Positions 34,585-47,159 of a DNA stretch of 64,000 bases are shown piece after piece; the stretch's first letter is position 1; each line of letters opens with the position of its first letter. Location of the stretch: contig CAMPDV010001090.1 of assembly GCA_946699065.1 (NCBI GenBank), positions 1 through 64,000 on the forward strand, written 5' to 3'. A model generated the notes under the pieces. The model worked only from the letters and a program-made list of their open reading frames with translations, was not told the origin of the DNA and ran no database searches. This DNA comes from Loxodes magnus. Its lineage: Eukaryota > Ciliophora > Karyorelictea > Loxodida > Loxodidae. Made by a program: the position numbers and the translations under genes.

Positions 34585-35500
34585 AATTAACCTAATTAAC
34601 CAAATTAGCCAAATTAACCAAATTGACCAAATTAACCGAATTAACTGAATTGACCACATTATACGAATAAACCGAAATGACCAAATTAACCGAATTAACC
34701 AAAATAAATAAATTAACTAAAGTAATCAAATTAACCGAATTAACCAAATTAACCAAATTAACTAATTTAACTGAATTGACAAAATTATACGAATTAACCG
34801 AATTAACCGAATTAACAGAATTAAGCTAATTAACCAAACCAATCAAATTAACCAAAATTATTCGAATTAACCAAATTATACGAATTAACCGAATTAACCA
34901 AAAAATAAACTAAATTGACAAATTAACTAAATTAACTGAATTGACCAAATTATACGAATTTACTTAATTAACCAAATTAATCGAATAAACCGAAATGACC
35001 AAATTAACTGAATTAACCAAAATAAATAAATTAACTAAAGTAACCAAACTAACCGAATTAACCAAATTAACCAAATTAACTAAATTAACTGAATTGACCA
35101 AATTATACGAATTAACCGAATTAACCAAATTAGCCAAATTAACTAAATTAACTGAATTGACCAAATTATACGAATTAACCGAATTAACCAAATTAGCCAA
35201 ATTAACTAAATTAACTGAATTGACCAAATTATACGAATTAACCGAATTAACCAAATTAGCCAAATTAACTAAATTAACTGAATTGACCAAATTATACGAA
35301 TTAACCGAATTAACCAAATTAGCCAAATTAACTAAATTAACTGAATTGACCAAATTATACGAATTAACCGAATTAACCAAATTAGCCAAATTAACTAAAT
35401 TAACTGAATTGACCAAATTATACGAATTAACTTTTTAACCGAATTAACCGAATTAACCAAATTAACTAAATTGACTAAATTATTCGAATTAACTAAATAT
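34585..35500. repeat. 63-nt tandem array built from 9-nt units (AATTAACCA-like)
   Basis: From 35,110 to 35,435 five to six near-perfect 63-nt copies, each made of seven 9-mers such as AATTAACCG, AATTAGCCA, AATTGACCA, AATTATACG. Left of this the array is degenerate back to about 34,585. A multiple of three, so both strands are open: LAKLTKLTELTKLYELTELT on plus, mirrored on minus. Interpreted as a higher-order satellite. Confidence 0.9.
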
Positions 35501-36840
35501 AAAAATGATTTAAAAGTATAAAACATTCAAAAAGCTGTTTTATTTAAATTTAATTGATTCTAAATATAAAACTAATTAAAGATAAAAATAATTTAAATAG
35601 CTTTATAAAATAGTATAATTAAATAAAATCATAATTGATTGTATTTTGTCTTTCAATTTTATAAAATAAGTAAACTTAGGCTTTATAAACCGGATATTTT
35701 TTCTATTAAAACTATTAATAGTTTTAAGGTTTAAATTCTTACTTTTATAGCCATCTTTAGCAATAAAGAATCTACGCGCTGTGCTTGAATAAAAATAGAG
35801 GATTGCGTTTAAGGTGATTTGTTAGGTTTAAAGTATAATAATTGATATATTAAATTTTGGTTAATTAGGTGTATTTAAATGATATTTGGAAAGTTGTATA
35901 GTAGTGAGTTAAAAAAATATAGTTAGAGCATGAGGAAAATAAATGATAATTAAGGTTCTAGGTTGTCTACAATTATAAATGATAAAATTTATCAAGCATC
36001 ATAAGTTAAATTAAATTTTATCAATAAATATATATATTTTATTATATTTGCTATTTTCATTAAATATATAAAACAACATAAATAAACTACAATAAAAACA
36101 CTTTCTAATGCTCACAAATAAAGCTAATAATTGTTTATTATATACTTATAACCAACCTTTGAATACTCAAATAATCATTCTATCATTATATCTGATACTA
36201 ATATAAACGTATAAAAAGAATAATTATTAATATTTTTTAAAGATTTAAATTAATAAGATTCATAATTAAGTATATAGTTAGCCTCCTTATTTTATCACTA
36301 AAGTAAATCAACACCACCTTTATTTATATTAATCCACAAACTTACCCCCTTATTTTTTTAGATATTAACTTGCATTCTATTATAATAAAAAATAAATATG
36401 TTACCACCTAAAATTAAAATAATCATAAACAAATTACAATCTATAAATGGAAGATATTCTATAAACTTTCTTACATCAAAATTAATTAAATTCCAATTAC
36501 ATTATATATTGGATTATTCAAATCAAATTACCTCTAATATTGTAAAAAGTACAATCACTTTTACCAACTTTAAACATATGTCAAATTTTAAATTACTCAC
36601 TTATTAGAATTTTAAATATTTACTTTATTGGTCCATACAATATTAAATGTCAACTTACATCCTATGTGTAAAAAATCTTTAATGTCAACTTACTTCCTGT
36701 GTTTTAAGACAATATTTTTAAATAAACCTACCTATATTAAAAATAAACTTTAGAAATGTGTCCTACATCCATTAATAAGATTATTTATTTTAAACTTACC
36801 ATCTACATATTATTATTATTTTTAAAACCATTTCCATTAC
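35501..36840. other. spacer shared with the other RING/Ubl loci
   Basis: Its right part (36.0-36.84 kb) repeats the 3' spacer blocks of 29.9-30.9 kb and 46.85-47.85 kb, but with only two or three minisatellite units. No gene recognised. Confidence 0.5.
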
Positions 36841-37700
36841 AGCTATTACCCATCATATTATAAGATCGTCTAGTTTCATTCTAACTCATTATTATTCTTA
36901 ACCATCTTCAATCACCATGAGTATAACTTATTATATCATGTTCTTTAGTTACTCCATAGTAGTATCTTATTTAACTGTTAGATTCACAGATTTATAATTC
37001 GGTGATATCGATATTTAGATTCCTTAATTTACGACCTTTGCTGATTAAGATTAGGAAGCTTTCTCCTAGGTATTTTAAATATTTTTAACTTATTGATTTT
37101 AAGAAGTATTTATTGCTAGACTTACTACTAACTTTATTAAACTTATATTTACATACTTTGAAGCTCATTCAACTAACATGTATGCTATTTTCTTTCCTGC
37201 AATAAACTTTTGATCTATTTGGTAAATTAGATCTCTCCTATTATAAATTGATAATTTACTAACTTAACTCCCGATTGTATGAAAGATGATTATTGTTAAG
37301 CTTAGTAAGTAAATAAATTTGGCTTCTACGTATTAATCTAGTTTGTAGATGATTATGGTTTCTGTAAGTGTTATGTTTGTGTTTTTGATAGTAGTGTTTT
37401 TAGTGGTATAAAGATAAATTGCACTTATGGTTTTGTTTAAGAGTCTGTAACTGGTTGTAATGAATATTATGGTTTTGATATAAATTTTGGAATTAAATCT
37501 CTTAGACTATTCCTTTAACTTATTTTTATAGTTTTATAATTTGAAGTTATTTTGTTACAAGATAGTATTTTACTGCTAGAACATTCTTTTACTCTATAAT
37601 TCTATTACTTTCTAGTTGTGAGATATTTATATTCTTAAGTCATTCAACACCAAATCATCCAAATCATACTCATTAGTAGCTTAAAGTAATGTTTAAATCT
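36840..37700 (-). pseudogene. coiled-coil / ubiquitin-like protein fragment, locus 3
   Basis: Minus strand: LDDLVLNDLRIQISHNQKVI, FQQQNTILQQNNFKLQNYKN, KLKEQSKRFNSKIY, then degraded DNA, then SPNYKSVNLTVKQDTTMEQL, KNMIQQVILMVIEDG, the start of the ubiquitin-like domain. The pieces align with residues of locus 1 (KVIEDQ, FEFQNYKNKLEEQSKS, VKLVVKQDTIIEQL). No RING or B-box remains; the upstream side is replaced by an unrelated plus-strand gene. A truncated pseudogene. Confidence 0.6.
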
Positions 37701-37719
37701 ATTCTTTAATAAAAAAGAT

Positions 37720-39421
37720 GGACGAAATATAGAATTAACTAGTTTTTAATGTGACTCTTCTTTAATTAATTTCAAAAAAGCTAGAAATTCATAGGGAAAG
37801 CACAAACAGATGCAATAAACCTCCAAAAGATCTGGAGTTGCTATAAATTAAATAAATAAACCTAATAATTAATTTATTAAGGTAACTACTTAAAAATTGT
37901 AGTCAAAAACCGGAAAACTAATTCATACGCGTTCAATTTAAACTACTTAGAAACTCTCTTCAACGTGGGCATTAATCGTAATTAAAAAGTAAGACTCTAT
38001 TCAGGAACTTCAACCACATCCAAAGCATCAATAAAGGTAACGATTAAATCTTTTAAGACTTAAAATGGAAGAAGCATGAAGAATTAATAGGCAATATAAA
38101 GATACTAAAGTTGATACTGGACAATGAGAAAAAGCATTAAGAATACGCAGTACATGAACAAACTTTAAGCAGTACTATAAATATATCAAAAGACTAGAAG
38201 AGTATTAGAAAAAGCATGCTGCAATCTAGACTTTTTATTAATTATAAATCTAATCTTCCAACTGTGTGCTTATAAGCCACCTTATTGGTGTCTCAAGTAA
38301 TCTTACATAGTTCTTATTTAAAAACAGTCAGTGGTGTTTTAATGATTAGTTAAAGGAATTAAGCAATTAAATAGAAAAGCTCAAGGATAAAATTAAAACA
38401 AAAGCAGTAAATAAGTCATTTACTTTATGGATATATTAGCACATAGCATAGAAGCAGAATGAGCATCTAAACTAGGCAGCGCTAGTCTTTCGTTAATAAT
38501 TCATCCAATTAAACGAAGACAAATGCATGAATTTCTTAGTTTTATAGGTGATGAAATGCTAATAATAAGCATTAAAAAAGGAGAAGGGCATAGAGTAACC
38601 TCTTTAGTTAATGACTAAGAAAATATAAGCAAAAGTACTGGCAAAAACTGGATAGAGCGTATTATGAAAATGAAAGGAAGGTATAAAAAGATAAATGGCC
38701 TAAAATAGACAAAGGATTAGGAAATGTTTGTAAAAATAAGAAATAATGGTAGAAATTGAATTCTAAAGATATAGTTAAAATGGTAAATAAAGATATGCTT
38801 TGATGGTAGTAAAAAGAAGATAAAAGAGTAATTTTGGAATAATAGTAATGAATAATAGTATTAAATGTAAAATAATGAAATTAGTGATAAAGCAATATTA
38901 CTAATGCTGATAATAATATTATTTACCTTTAGCTTAAAATTAAACTGGTGACTTAAGAAATGTAATATAATGAATTAGTCTAATGAAAAGTGATTTACTT
39001 AATAAGATAATATGACTAATAGATAAGAAGCAATAATGAAATGCTAATTAATATAGCAAAATATGAACGAGATATTTAAACTTTGATAAGTAACTAAGAA
39101 ATATCAAAAGTATATTGTAAAACTTATATAAATAAAATGTATTAGAAATATAAACTATTATAGAATTATTTTTAGTCACTCAAATCTGATATATATCACA
39201 AAAAACTACCAAAATAACTAGTTCATTACTTAAACTAACTTCTCCACTTATTACAGTAGCTAAATCATGAAATAATTAGTATAGTTTAAGAAATGTAATA
39301 GCAAAACTATGAGAATTAAGTAAATTCAATAGATGAACTATAATCTAATTAAGAGATTTAAATTGAAGCCAATGCTAATTAAAGCTAAGCTTAAATGATA
39401 GCAGCAAATAATTCATAATGA
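37720..39421 (+). CDS. unknown Gln-rich helical protein
   Basis: Ends at a convincing terminus, QIEANANQSQAQMIAANNSQ then TGA at 39,419. Going upstream, one frame is coherent to about 38,620: KLDRAYYENERKVQKDKWPK, NNEMLINIAKYERDIQTLIS, NYFQSLKSDIYHKKLPKQLV, LNHEIISIVQEMQQQNYENQ. Before that another frame reads DQLKELSNQIEKLKDKIKTK, FTLWIYQHIAQKQNEHLNQA, FRQQFIQLNEDKCMNFLVLQ. One frameshift near 38,620 separates them. Further 5' (37,900-38,080) reads NYLETLFNVGINRNQKVRLY. Almost all helical; no recognised domain. Either a slightly damaged gene or one with an unrecognised small intron. Confidence 0.5.
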
Positions 39422-40140
39422 TAAAACTTTAATAAAATTGAAATTTTACTAAACAGATCACTTTCTAAATAAAACTAATAATAGAATACAACTAATACAA
39501 CAAATTACCTAATAACTAATAATAACCTTAACTCATACTGTATCATTCTTAATATTCTATAAAACTAAAATAACTTTATAGATACAAAGCTTAAATGCAA
39601 ATCTTTTCATCTTTAATTACATTAGTAAACATTATCAATTATCAAATTAATATCACTTTTCTAAATTCAATTCTATTCAAATCACCAAATTCAAATTATT
39701 AAACTATTATTTTCCAATCTAACATACAAAGGGAATTAGTAATTTTAGAAGAAGTAATATGTAAATTCATAAACTTAAACATTATATGCAAATATTTAAA
39801 CTAAAGATAGTATTATCTAAACAGATTATTTAAATCAATAATCAACAGTTCTTCTCTAAAATTTCTCAAACTAATATAATCAAACAAGTTAATTTCAACC
39901 ATTAATACCAACCATTCAATCTATTATAACATAATATAATAACTAATACTCTCAAGATTAACATTATACTATACCATTAATATCATTACTTATATTTACA
40001 ATACCCAAAATATCTTTATATTCCAGATAAAAAACACCACTTTTAGAAATTTTATTCCAATTTCCAAATTATTTATTTAATTATCTGCTATAACCTGAAA
40101 AAACCATTAATCAAACTAAACTTATTTTATTTACGCTATC
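39422..40140. other. AT-rich spacer
   Basis: No gene, RNA or array recognised. Confidence 0.4.
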
Positions 40141-40153
40141 TATTATTAAAAAA

Positions 40154-40860
40154 ATGCAGCATTTCTTGTAAAAAGTCTCTTAGGATCCATTCCAATTCAT
40201 TTACGATTAGCAAAAAATGCTCTAAGAATTCAAAGCTATGTAATAGGAGAATTTTAAACTTTAAAGAAACGTATAAGAGCTTGAAGGAAAAATCGCATAC
40301 CTAATGTCTAACACATCAATACTAAAAAATGAAGATTCCTAACCAGGTCAATCTGAGAATTGAACAAATGGAAGTCAAATTCAATCAATTAGCAGAATTG
40401 ACTGAAAGCTTATTTCTAAAAAATACAACAACAAATGATCCCATGGATATGGAACCGAATATCCAACCAGCAAAATTCTGATAGTAAAGAATAGAAAGTA
40501 ATGCTGGTATTGCAGGAAATATGGTCATTTTTTAAGATATTGCTGAAAATTCTTATAAAATAAAAGTTTGAAAGCTATAAGTTATGAAAATCCATAAATA
40601 ATTTATACTTAACTCCTGAAGGTTTATTATACAGAAAAATATGTACATAGGAAATGAACTCTTGAAGGACATCGCATTTTCTCAATAAAGAAAAATATTG
40701 AATATATTTTGAATCGAACTCGATTAAAGCAAGATACCTTTAAGTAAAAAGGGTGAATGGATTACTGCAAAATATGTATCCTAAGAAGAAGAATCAGAAG
40801 AAGATTTAAAATAGAATAATACTTAAGATAATTTTAAAATTTAAATTTTTTGATTTGTGG
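40154..40860 (+). pseudogene. zinc-knuckle (gag-like) locus A
   Basis: ATG at 40,154: MQHFLQKVSQDPFQFIYDQQ, KMLQEFKAMQQENFKLQRNV (coiled coil), QELEGKIAYLMSN. After a frame change a perfect CCHC knuckle at 40,502-40,543, CWYCRKYGHFLRYC. The tail carries the family block, best read in mixed frames: LTPEGLLYRK, IPLSKKGEWITAKYVS, QEEESEEDLKQNN. The 3' end GGCAAACCAAATAAA is shared with locus B. About 230 codons, at least two frameshifts. No reverse transcriptase, protease or terminal repeats found beside it. Confidence 0.65.
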
Positions 40861-42740
40861 CAAACCAAATAAAGATGTTGTCACGTAAATAAATAATGTT
40901 ATGTTAAGTTATATTATCTATATATTTGAATTAATGATAGTCTATGTTAATATTTAATAAAAATCTAAGGTGATTTATTAGGTTAATCTGGTAATGTCTA
41001 TCTTAGTAAAGTATGTATTTAAATATAATGTTTATATAATTATTTATTAGTTTATAAATTTTAAGATATTTTAGTTGGAATCAATAATTATAAGCATTTA
41101 AATATTTAGCAACATTATTTCAAATTACTATCTAATTTTACTAACTACAGATATCAAAACTATACAACATTTTAAATCACTAATTTCATTAACTATATTC
41201 AACTACTAATATACCAAAATATCAATCTTCAAATTACCTATTTATTCTTATACTTTAAATACTTCCCACATAAATATACTAAATATATGTGTGCACCAAA
41301 ATACATACACACATTTTCAATCATCTCTACTTTTTATACATTTCCTTATAATAATTTGTAAACAATAGAAATATAAGACACAATCTACTTAAACTAACAG
41401 TTCATTTTTAATCAAATATCAGAAATAAATTTTCAATTATATTAAGATCTTACAAAGAAAAAGAAATTAAATATTAAAAAAAAATCTATAAAAATTAAAT
41501 AGAGTTAAAGGTATAATTAAAAGATAATTTTATAAGCGATGATAATAAGCAAGAAGACTTAAGAAACCACATGAGAAAAAGAGTTTGATATTTTTAAACA
41601 TGAAACTTAAATAAAGTGATGTTTCTAAATAAATAAAAGCTTCATTTAATAGCAATTATATTAAAGTGAATTAATTATAAATTTTATAGTTTTAGGTATA
41701 TTAAATTATTATTAAAGATTTATCTCTTAATTAATCTAATTCGAAACTATATTTACTATGAAATATAAACTTATTTTGTTATTTCTTATGATTTAATTAA
41801 ATATCTTGTATTTACTTTAAATAAACATAAAACATTTATTCTTCTTTATATAGAATACTTATTTAATATCTTTTATTTTATTCTTAAAATAATTTATTAC
41901 TAATTTCTTAAATATTCGATAAGTTAAAAAATTATTTCATTTTTGTTTTTCTAAAATTACTTAATGAATATCCTAAAAAATTTAAAATTTTATTTTTTAA
42001 ACGGAAAAATAAAATTTATAAGAATTAAGAATCAACAAGATAGTAAAATTTTGACTAAAACGTTAGACTAAGATTTATTTCTTTTATTGATGTCTGAGTT
42101 TTTATAATTTATGATATTATAATAAAGTTATAGCTTTTTTATATTCAATTTTATTAATTTATTAAAAATAGCTTTTTTATATATTTTTTTTAATCATTAT
42201 TTTTTATTTATCTTTTTAATTTTTTATTATATATAATTAAAGCTATTATAAAGATGTTTTTATTTATAAATTGTTCATTTATTTCTCTTTTTATTATAAT
42301 ATTTTATTTTGATGCTTTTGTTTTACTTTAAGATTTTATGAGAGTCAATTCTTTAATGATTAAGCCTCCAATATTATTAATTATGTGTTTTAATCAGTTT
42401 AAGCAATACAATTTAATCTTTTTATTTTTTTTATTTTGCTATATTTACAGCTACCTCATTCTGTAGTTTTACCTCAAACTTTCTTTTTTTGTTCTTAACT
42501 AGTATATTTATATTATAAAATGACTTATTCATATGTAAAATTAAAATATATTATTATTTTATAAAGATTAGTTTTAATAATTACATTAATTAATTTTATT
42601 TAATAAGAATATTAATTTTAAGTCTATACTTACAAATATAAATATTTCACAGGATTCTAAATTCAAAAATCTTTTAACTGTTGAAAACGGAGAAAACTTA
42701 AAAGGAAGAAGTAAAAGGTGAGAAGTAAATAAGATTTATT
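40861..42740. other. AT-rich spacer
   Basis: No coherent frame or RNA gene. Very T- and A-rich runs near 42,120-42,240. Confidence 0.4.
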
Positions 42741-42749
42741 AATAAATGA

Positions 42750-43004
42750 TTAATTTAAGGCATAATAAAAAAATGAAGTAAGTAAAATTTTAAATTGTGA
42801 TAATATCTCTAATCTTAGAGAGTTACCCAGTGTATTTCCAAGATTTTGAAGAAAGTTTGTTTGTAAATTACCTGGCTTTATAAGGGTAAGAAGTTTATGA
42901 TTTTCGAATTTATATTCATTACTCAATGTATTCTCTGTTTGCAAAAGCTGATTAACAGTAAATCTGTTATAACTATTTAAAACTTCATTAAGAAAAAGAA
43001 ACAT
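42750..43004 (-). CDS. unknown small ORF, repeat-associated
   Basis: Minus-strand frame without any reassigned codon for 84 residues: MFLFLNEVLNSYNRFTVNQL, LQTENTLSNEYKFENHKLLT, LIKPGNLQTNFLQNLGNTLG, NSLRLEILSQFKILL. A degraded relative lies in opposite orientation at 32,490-32,720, so this is part of a repeated sequence. The shared, protein-level similarity supports real coding ancestry. Family unknown. Confidence 0.45.
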   Translation of the reverse strand: MFLFLNEVLNSYNRFTVNQLLQTENTLSNEYKFENHKLLTLIKPGNLQTNFLQNLGNTLGNSLRLEILSQFKILLTSFFYYALN

Positions 43005-43049
43005 GATGAGAACTACTTTTCACAAGCATTAAAAATTAATACTTAATTT

Positions 43050-44700
43050 ATTAAAAAAATTCACAAGCCTCTTTTGGTAAATAAAGCATTTATAATAATT
43101 AAAATTTTCAAACACTTTTTTAGTTAAAAAATTTAAATTTAAAATTAAGTAACTTTTATTATGCTATGAGATTAAATATACACAGGATTAGTTCAAATTT
43201 AAAAAATCAACGTTATTTAAAATTTTGTCTTATAGATTAAAAAAAGTAGCCTTTTTTAGTAAAATTATAGAATAATTATTTTAATATTAACATTTAAATT
43301 TTATGGCTTGTAAAATTATTCAGATTATCTTTGTCTTAATTATAAATTTAGAGCTAGAATTATCATGCACTAAGCATAAATTTAAAATTATTTAAAATGA
43401 AAGATTAAATTTTTTAATAAGTAGATATTAAATTATTATATTAGGATTTGTTTAGAATTAATGAATATCAAAATAAAAAATTTTTAATATCTTCAATTAA
43501 AAAATTAAAATTATTTTCTCAAATTAAAAAATTAAACCTTTTAGTCTTTTATTAGTTGATCAACAGACCTTCAAAAGATCTAACTTGTAAAATTTTAATT
43601 TTTTTACTATTTAATATATTATTTTCTCTCATTTCTTTTTTAATAATTTATAATTAATTTATTTTATGATGAAAAATAAATTTTTAATCATAATTTGCTA
43701 TTTAGCAATTCTAAATTCATAAATATACATGATAAAAATTAAATATTTTCTAATTGTCTTTTTATTAAATTTATCATCCTTACCTATAATAAATATCAAA
43801 AATAACAAAGTTAATAAATTCTTATATTAAAAAAGTAAAAATTGTATAAAATAAATCTATATTAAAAATATTTTTATTTTAAATTTAGAGAGATGTAATT
43901 AAAAAATTTATGTAGAATGGAATGGTTTACATTATTAAAATATATCTAAATATATTTATTCTTTTTAATATATATCTCCTTAAAAATTTTGTCCATCCTT
44001 AAAATTTCTTGAAATGAAAAAAATAAAAAAGAAATTTAAAATTTTTTTTTTAATTACTAACTTCTTTAATACTTTTTATCTAAAAAATTTTATACTTCTA
44101 ACGATTTTTTCTTATAAGAATATTTAAAGCCTTAACATTAAAATTTTAAAAATTTTTATTCCGTCCGAAAAATCTCATGTAGTATAAAACGCTGAGCAAA
44201 AAACAAAAATAAAATTTTAGCGTTTTTTAACTCAAAAAACCTATTTTACATTTTAAATATTTATTTAAAAAATTGATTTTAAAACTTTTTTTACTTTTAA
44301 TTGAAATTAAAAAATTCTTAACATTTTTTATCTTATTGCAGTTCTAAAAAAAATTTAAAATTTTCCAAATCCAACTTTTAATCACTTCAATTATTTTTTA
44401 ATTCCCAAAATTAATATAAACTTTTCACTAATTCCGTTTTTCCTTTTAAAATAAATCCAACCTCCTTCATTTCTTTAACTTAAAAATTCTCACTCTTTAA
44501 TGATTCCACCACCACTCCCATCCCTTATCCCTTTTTTAGTTCCATTTCAATTTTTTTTGTCCAAAATTTCACACTTATTTTCCGTTCGCATTTTTCCCTA
44601 TAGTGCAAAACGCTGAGCAAATAGCAAATATTTTATTTTCATTATTTTTATTCTATATAAAAACCCTTTTAACTTTTCCAATTACTATTTCACACATCAC
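43050..44700. repeat. diverged direct repeat, copy 2
   Basis: Same-orientation relative of 32,870-34,550. The right part continues as a loose array marked by the box AGTRYAAAACGCTGAG. Confidence 0.55.
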
Positions 44701-45130
44701 TCTTAAAAATATTTGAATTCTTAAATTAAAAAAAATAATTTACATTAAAAAAAATAAACCCTAATTAATTCACAAATTTTTACCTTTTTTCACTCTCTGA
44801 AATTCAAAATTCTCAAACACTTTTTTCTTTTTTGAATTCAAAAGATTGCTTTGAATTTTTTTTAAATACATGTCTTTTTTATTTTCCTCTCTAGACTTTT
44901 TAGAAAATTTTTAATTCTCTTTACTTTCACTTTTACTTAAAAAATAAATCACTTCTCCTTCATATCCTTTACTTAAAAAGCCTCAGTCTTTAAAATATTC
45001 TCTAAACACTTCCTATCCTTTTCCCTTTTTTGTACACTTCATATTTTTATTTCACAGTTTGCCCACGTTTATTATCAGAAAAATTTCTTCTAGTGCAAAA
45101 CGCTGAGAATAAAACAAATTTTTTTATTTC
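44150..45130. repeat. long-period degenerate array with CGCTGAG box
   Basis: AGTATAAAACGCTGAGCAAA at 44,181, AGTGCAAAACGCTGAGCAAA at 44,602 and AGTGCAAAACGCTGAGAATA at 45,092, spaced about 420 and 490 nt, each preceded by a pyrimidine-rich stretch and a short C/G-bearing motif. A fourth relative is at 33,841. The spacers are far less conserved than the box. Confidence 0.6.
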
Positions 45131-45512
45131 ACAAAGATTTTATAGATTTAAACATTAATAAAATATAAACTATTACACATTATAAAATTAATAAACGATA
45201 AATTTAAAAATAAATATATAATAAATATTAAATAAAAAAATGAAATTAATAAAATTATTACTAAAAATAATTATTCTTACTTTTCATCTTTAATGCAAAA
45301 ACATTTACTTTAATTAATTTAAATAAAATTTACTCGATAAAAAAATAATCAACTTTAATACTCCTTATAATAATTCTACTATTATCGATGTTTATACTCT
45401 AAGAACTTAGTTCACTCTAAATAGTTTTTATAACCAACTTTAATAACAATACTAAACATCCTCACACTCTCATTACATATTTGTAAAATTTTTTTTTAAA
45501 ACTCTCAACAAA

Positions 45513-46815
45513 TCATCATAAACTCATAAACTCATAAACTCATAAACTCATAAACTCATAAACTCATAAACTCATAAACTCATAAACTCATAAACTCATA
45601 AACTCATAAACTCATAAACTCTCATAAAATAAACTCATAAACTCATAAACTCATAAACTCATAAACTCATAAACTCATAAACTCATAAACTCATAAACTC
45701 ATAAACTCATAAACTCATAAACTCATAAACTCATAAACTCATAAACTCATAAACTCATAAACTCATAAACTCATAAACTCATAAACTCATAAACTCATAA
45801 ACTCATAAACTCATAAACTCATAAACTCATAAACTCATAAACTCATAAACTCATAAACTCATAAACTCATAAACTCATAAACTCATAAACTCATAAACTC
45901 ATAAACTCATAAACTCATACTCATAAACTCATAAACTCATAAACTCATAAACTCATAAACTCATAAACTCATAAACTCATAAACTCATAAACTCATAAAC
46001 TCATAAACTCATAAACTCATAAACTCATAAACTCATAAACTCATAAATAAACTCATAAACTCATAAACTCATAAACTCATAAACTCATAAACTCATAAAC
46101 TCATAAACTCATAAACTCATAAACTCATAAACTCATAAACTCATAAACTCATAAACTCATAAACTCATAAACTCATAAACTCATAAACTCATAAACTCAT
46201 AAACTCATAAACTCATAAACTCATAAACTCATAAACTCATAAACTCATAAACTCATAAACTCATAAACTCATAAACTCATAAACTCATAAACTCATAAAC
46301 TCATAAACTCATAAACTCATAAACTCATAAACTCATAAACTCATAAACTCATAAACTCATAAACTCATAAACTCATAAACTCATAAACTCATAAACTCAT
46401 AAACTCATAAACTCATAAACTCATAAACTCATAAACTCATAAACTCATAAACTCATAAACTCATAAACTCATAAACTCATAAACTCATAAACTCATAAAC
46501 TCATAAACTCATAAACATAAACTCATAAAAAACTCATAAACTCATAAACTCATAAACTCATAAACTCATAAACTCATAAACTCATAAACTCATAAACTCA
46601 TAAACTCATAAACTCATAAACTCATAAACTCATAAACTCATAAACTCATAAACTCATAAACTCATAAACTCATAAACTCATAAACTCATAAACTCATAAA
46701 CTCATAAACTCATAAACTCATAAACTCATAAACTCATAAACTCATAAACTCATAAACTCATAAACTCATAAACTCATAAACTCATAAACTCATAAACTCA
46801 TAAACTCATAAACTT
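45513..46815. repeat. 8-nt satellite (ACTCATAA)n
   Basis: About 160 copies of ACTCATAA in near-perfect tandem, broken only at a few points (about 45,622, 45,918, 46,045 and 46,515-46,535) by partial units. Not a known ciliate telomere repeat. Homogeneity suggests recent expansion. Confidence 0.95.
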
Positions 46816-47159
46816 TGTTCACACTCGAACTCAGAAGATTAAACAATTCTAAGATTTCTCAATAAGTCCTTTTATTGCATTAAAACTCAAACTCACCCCC
46901 TTGATTCACAAATCATACACTCTATAACATTATCTTTAAATTCATATGTACCGACTTATATCAATTAAAACTAAAAAAAAAACTTACCATCTATTTAATT
47001 AAACTGTAAAAAATCCTTACATACTAATTTTTACTCTTATTCTTACATTCTAGAATAATTATCTAATTCTTAAATACCTTTTTCTAATATTGATTTAAAT
47101 ATATTACTATCCGAAACTTTATAACATATGCATCAAATTGTATATTACCCCCTATCAGT

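Noticed and set aside
34964..35438. Two antiparallel repeat proteins of about 150 residues
   Set aside because: Produced by the 63-nt array, which is open on both strands.
45513..46815. Telomere or CRISPR-like array
   Set aside because: An 8-nt unit with no spacers; not a CCCCAAAA-type ciliate telomere and internal to the contig.
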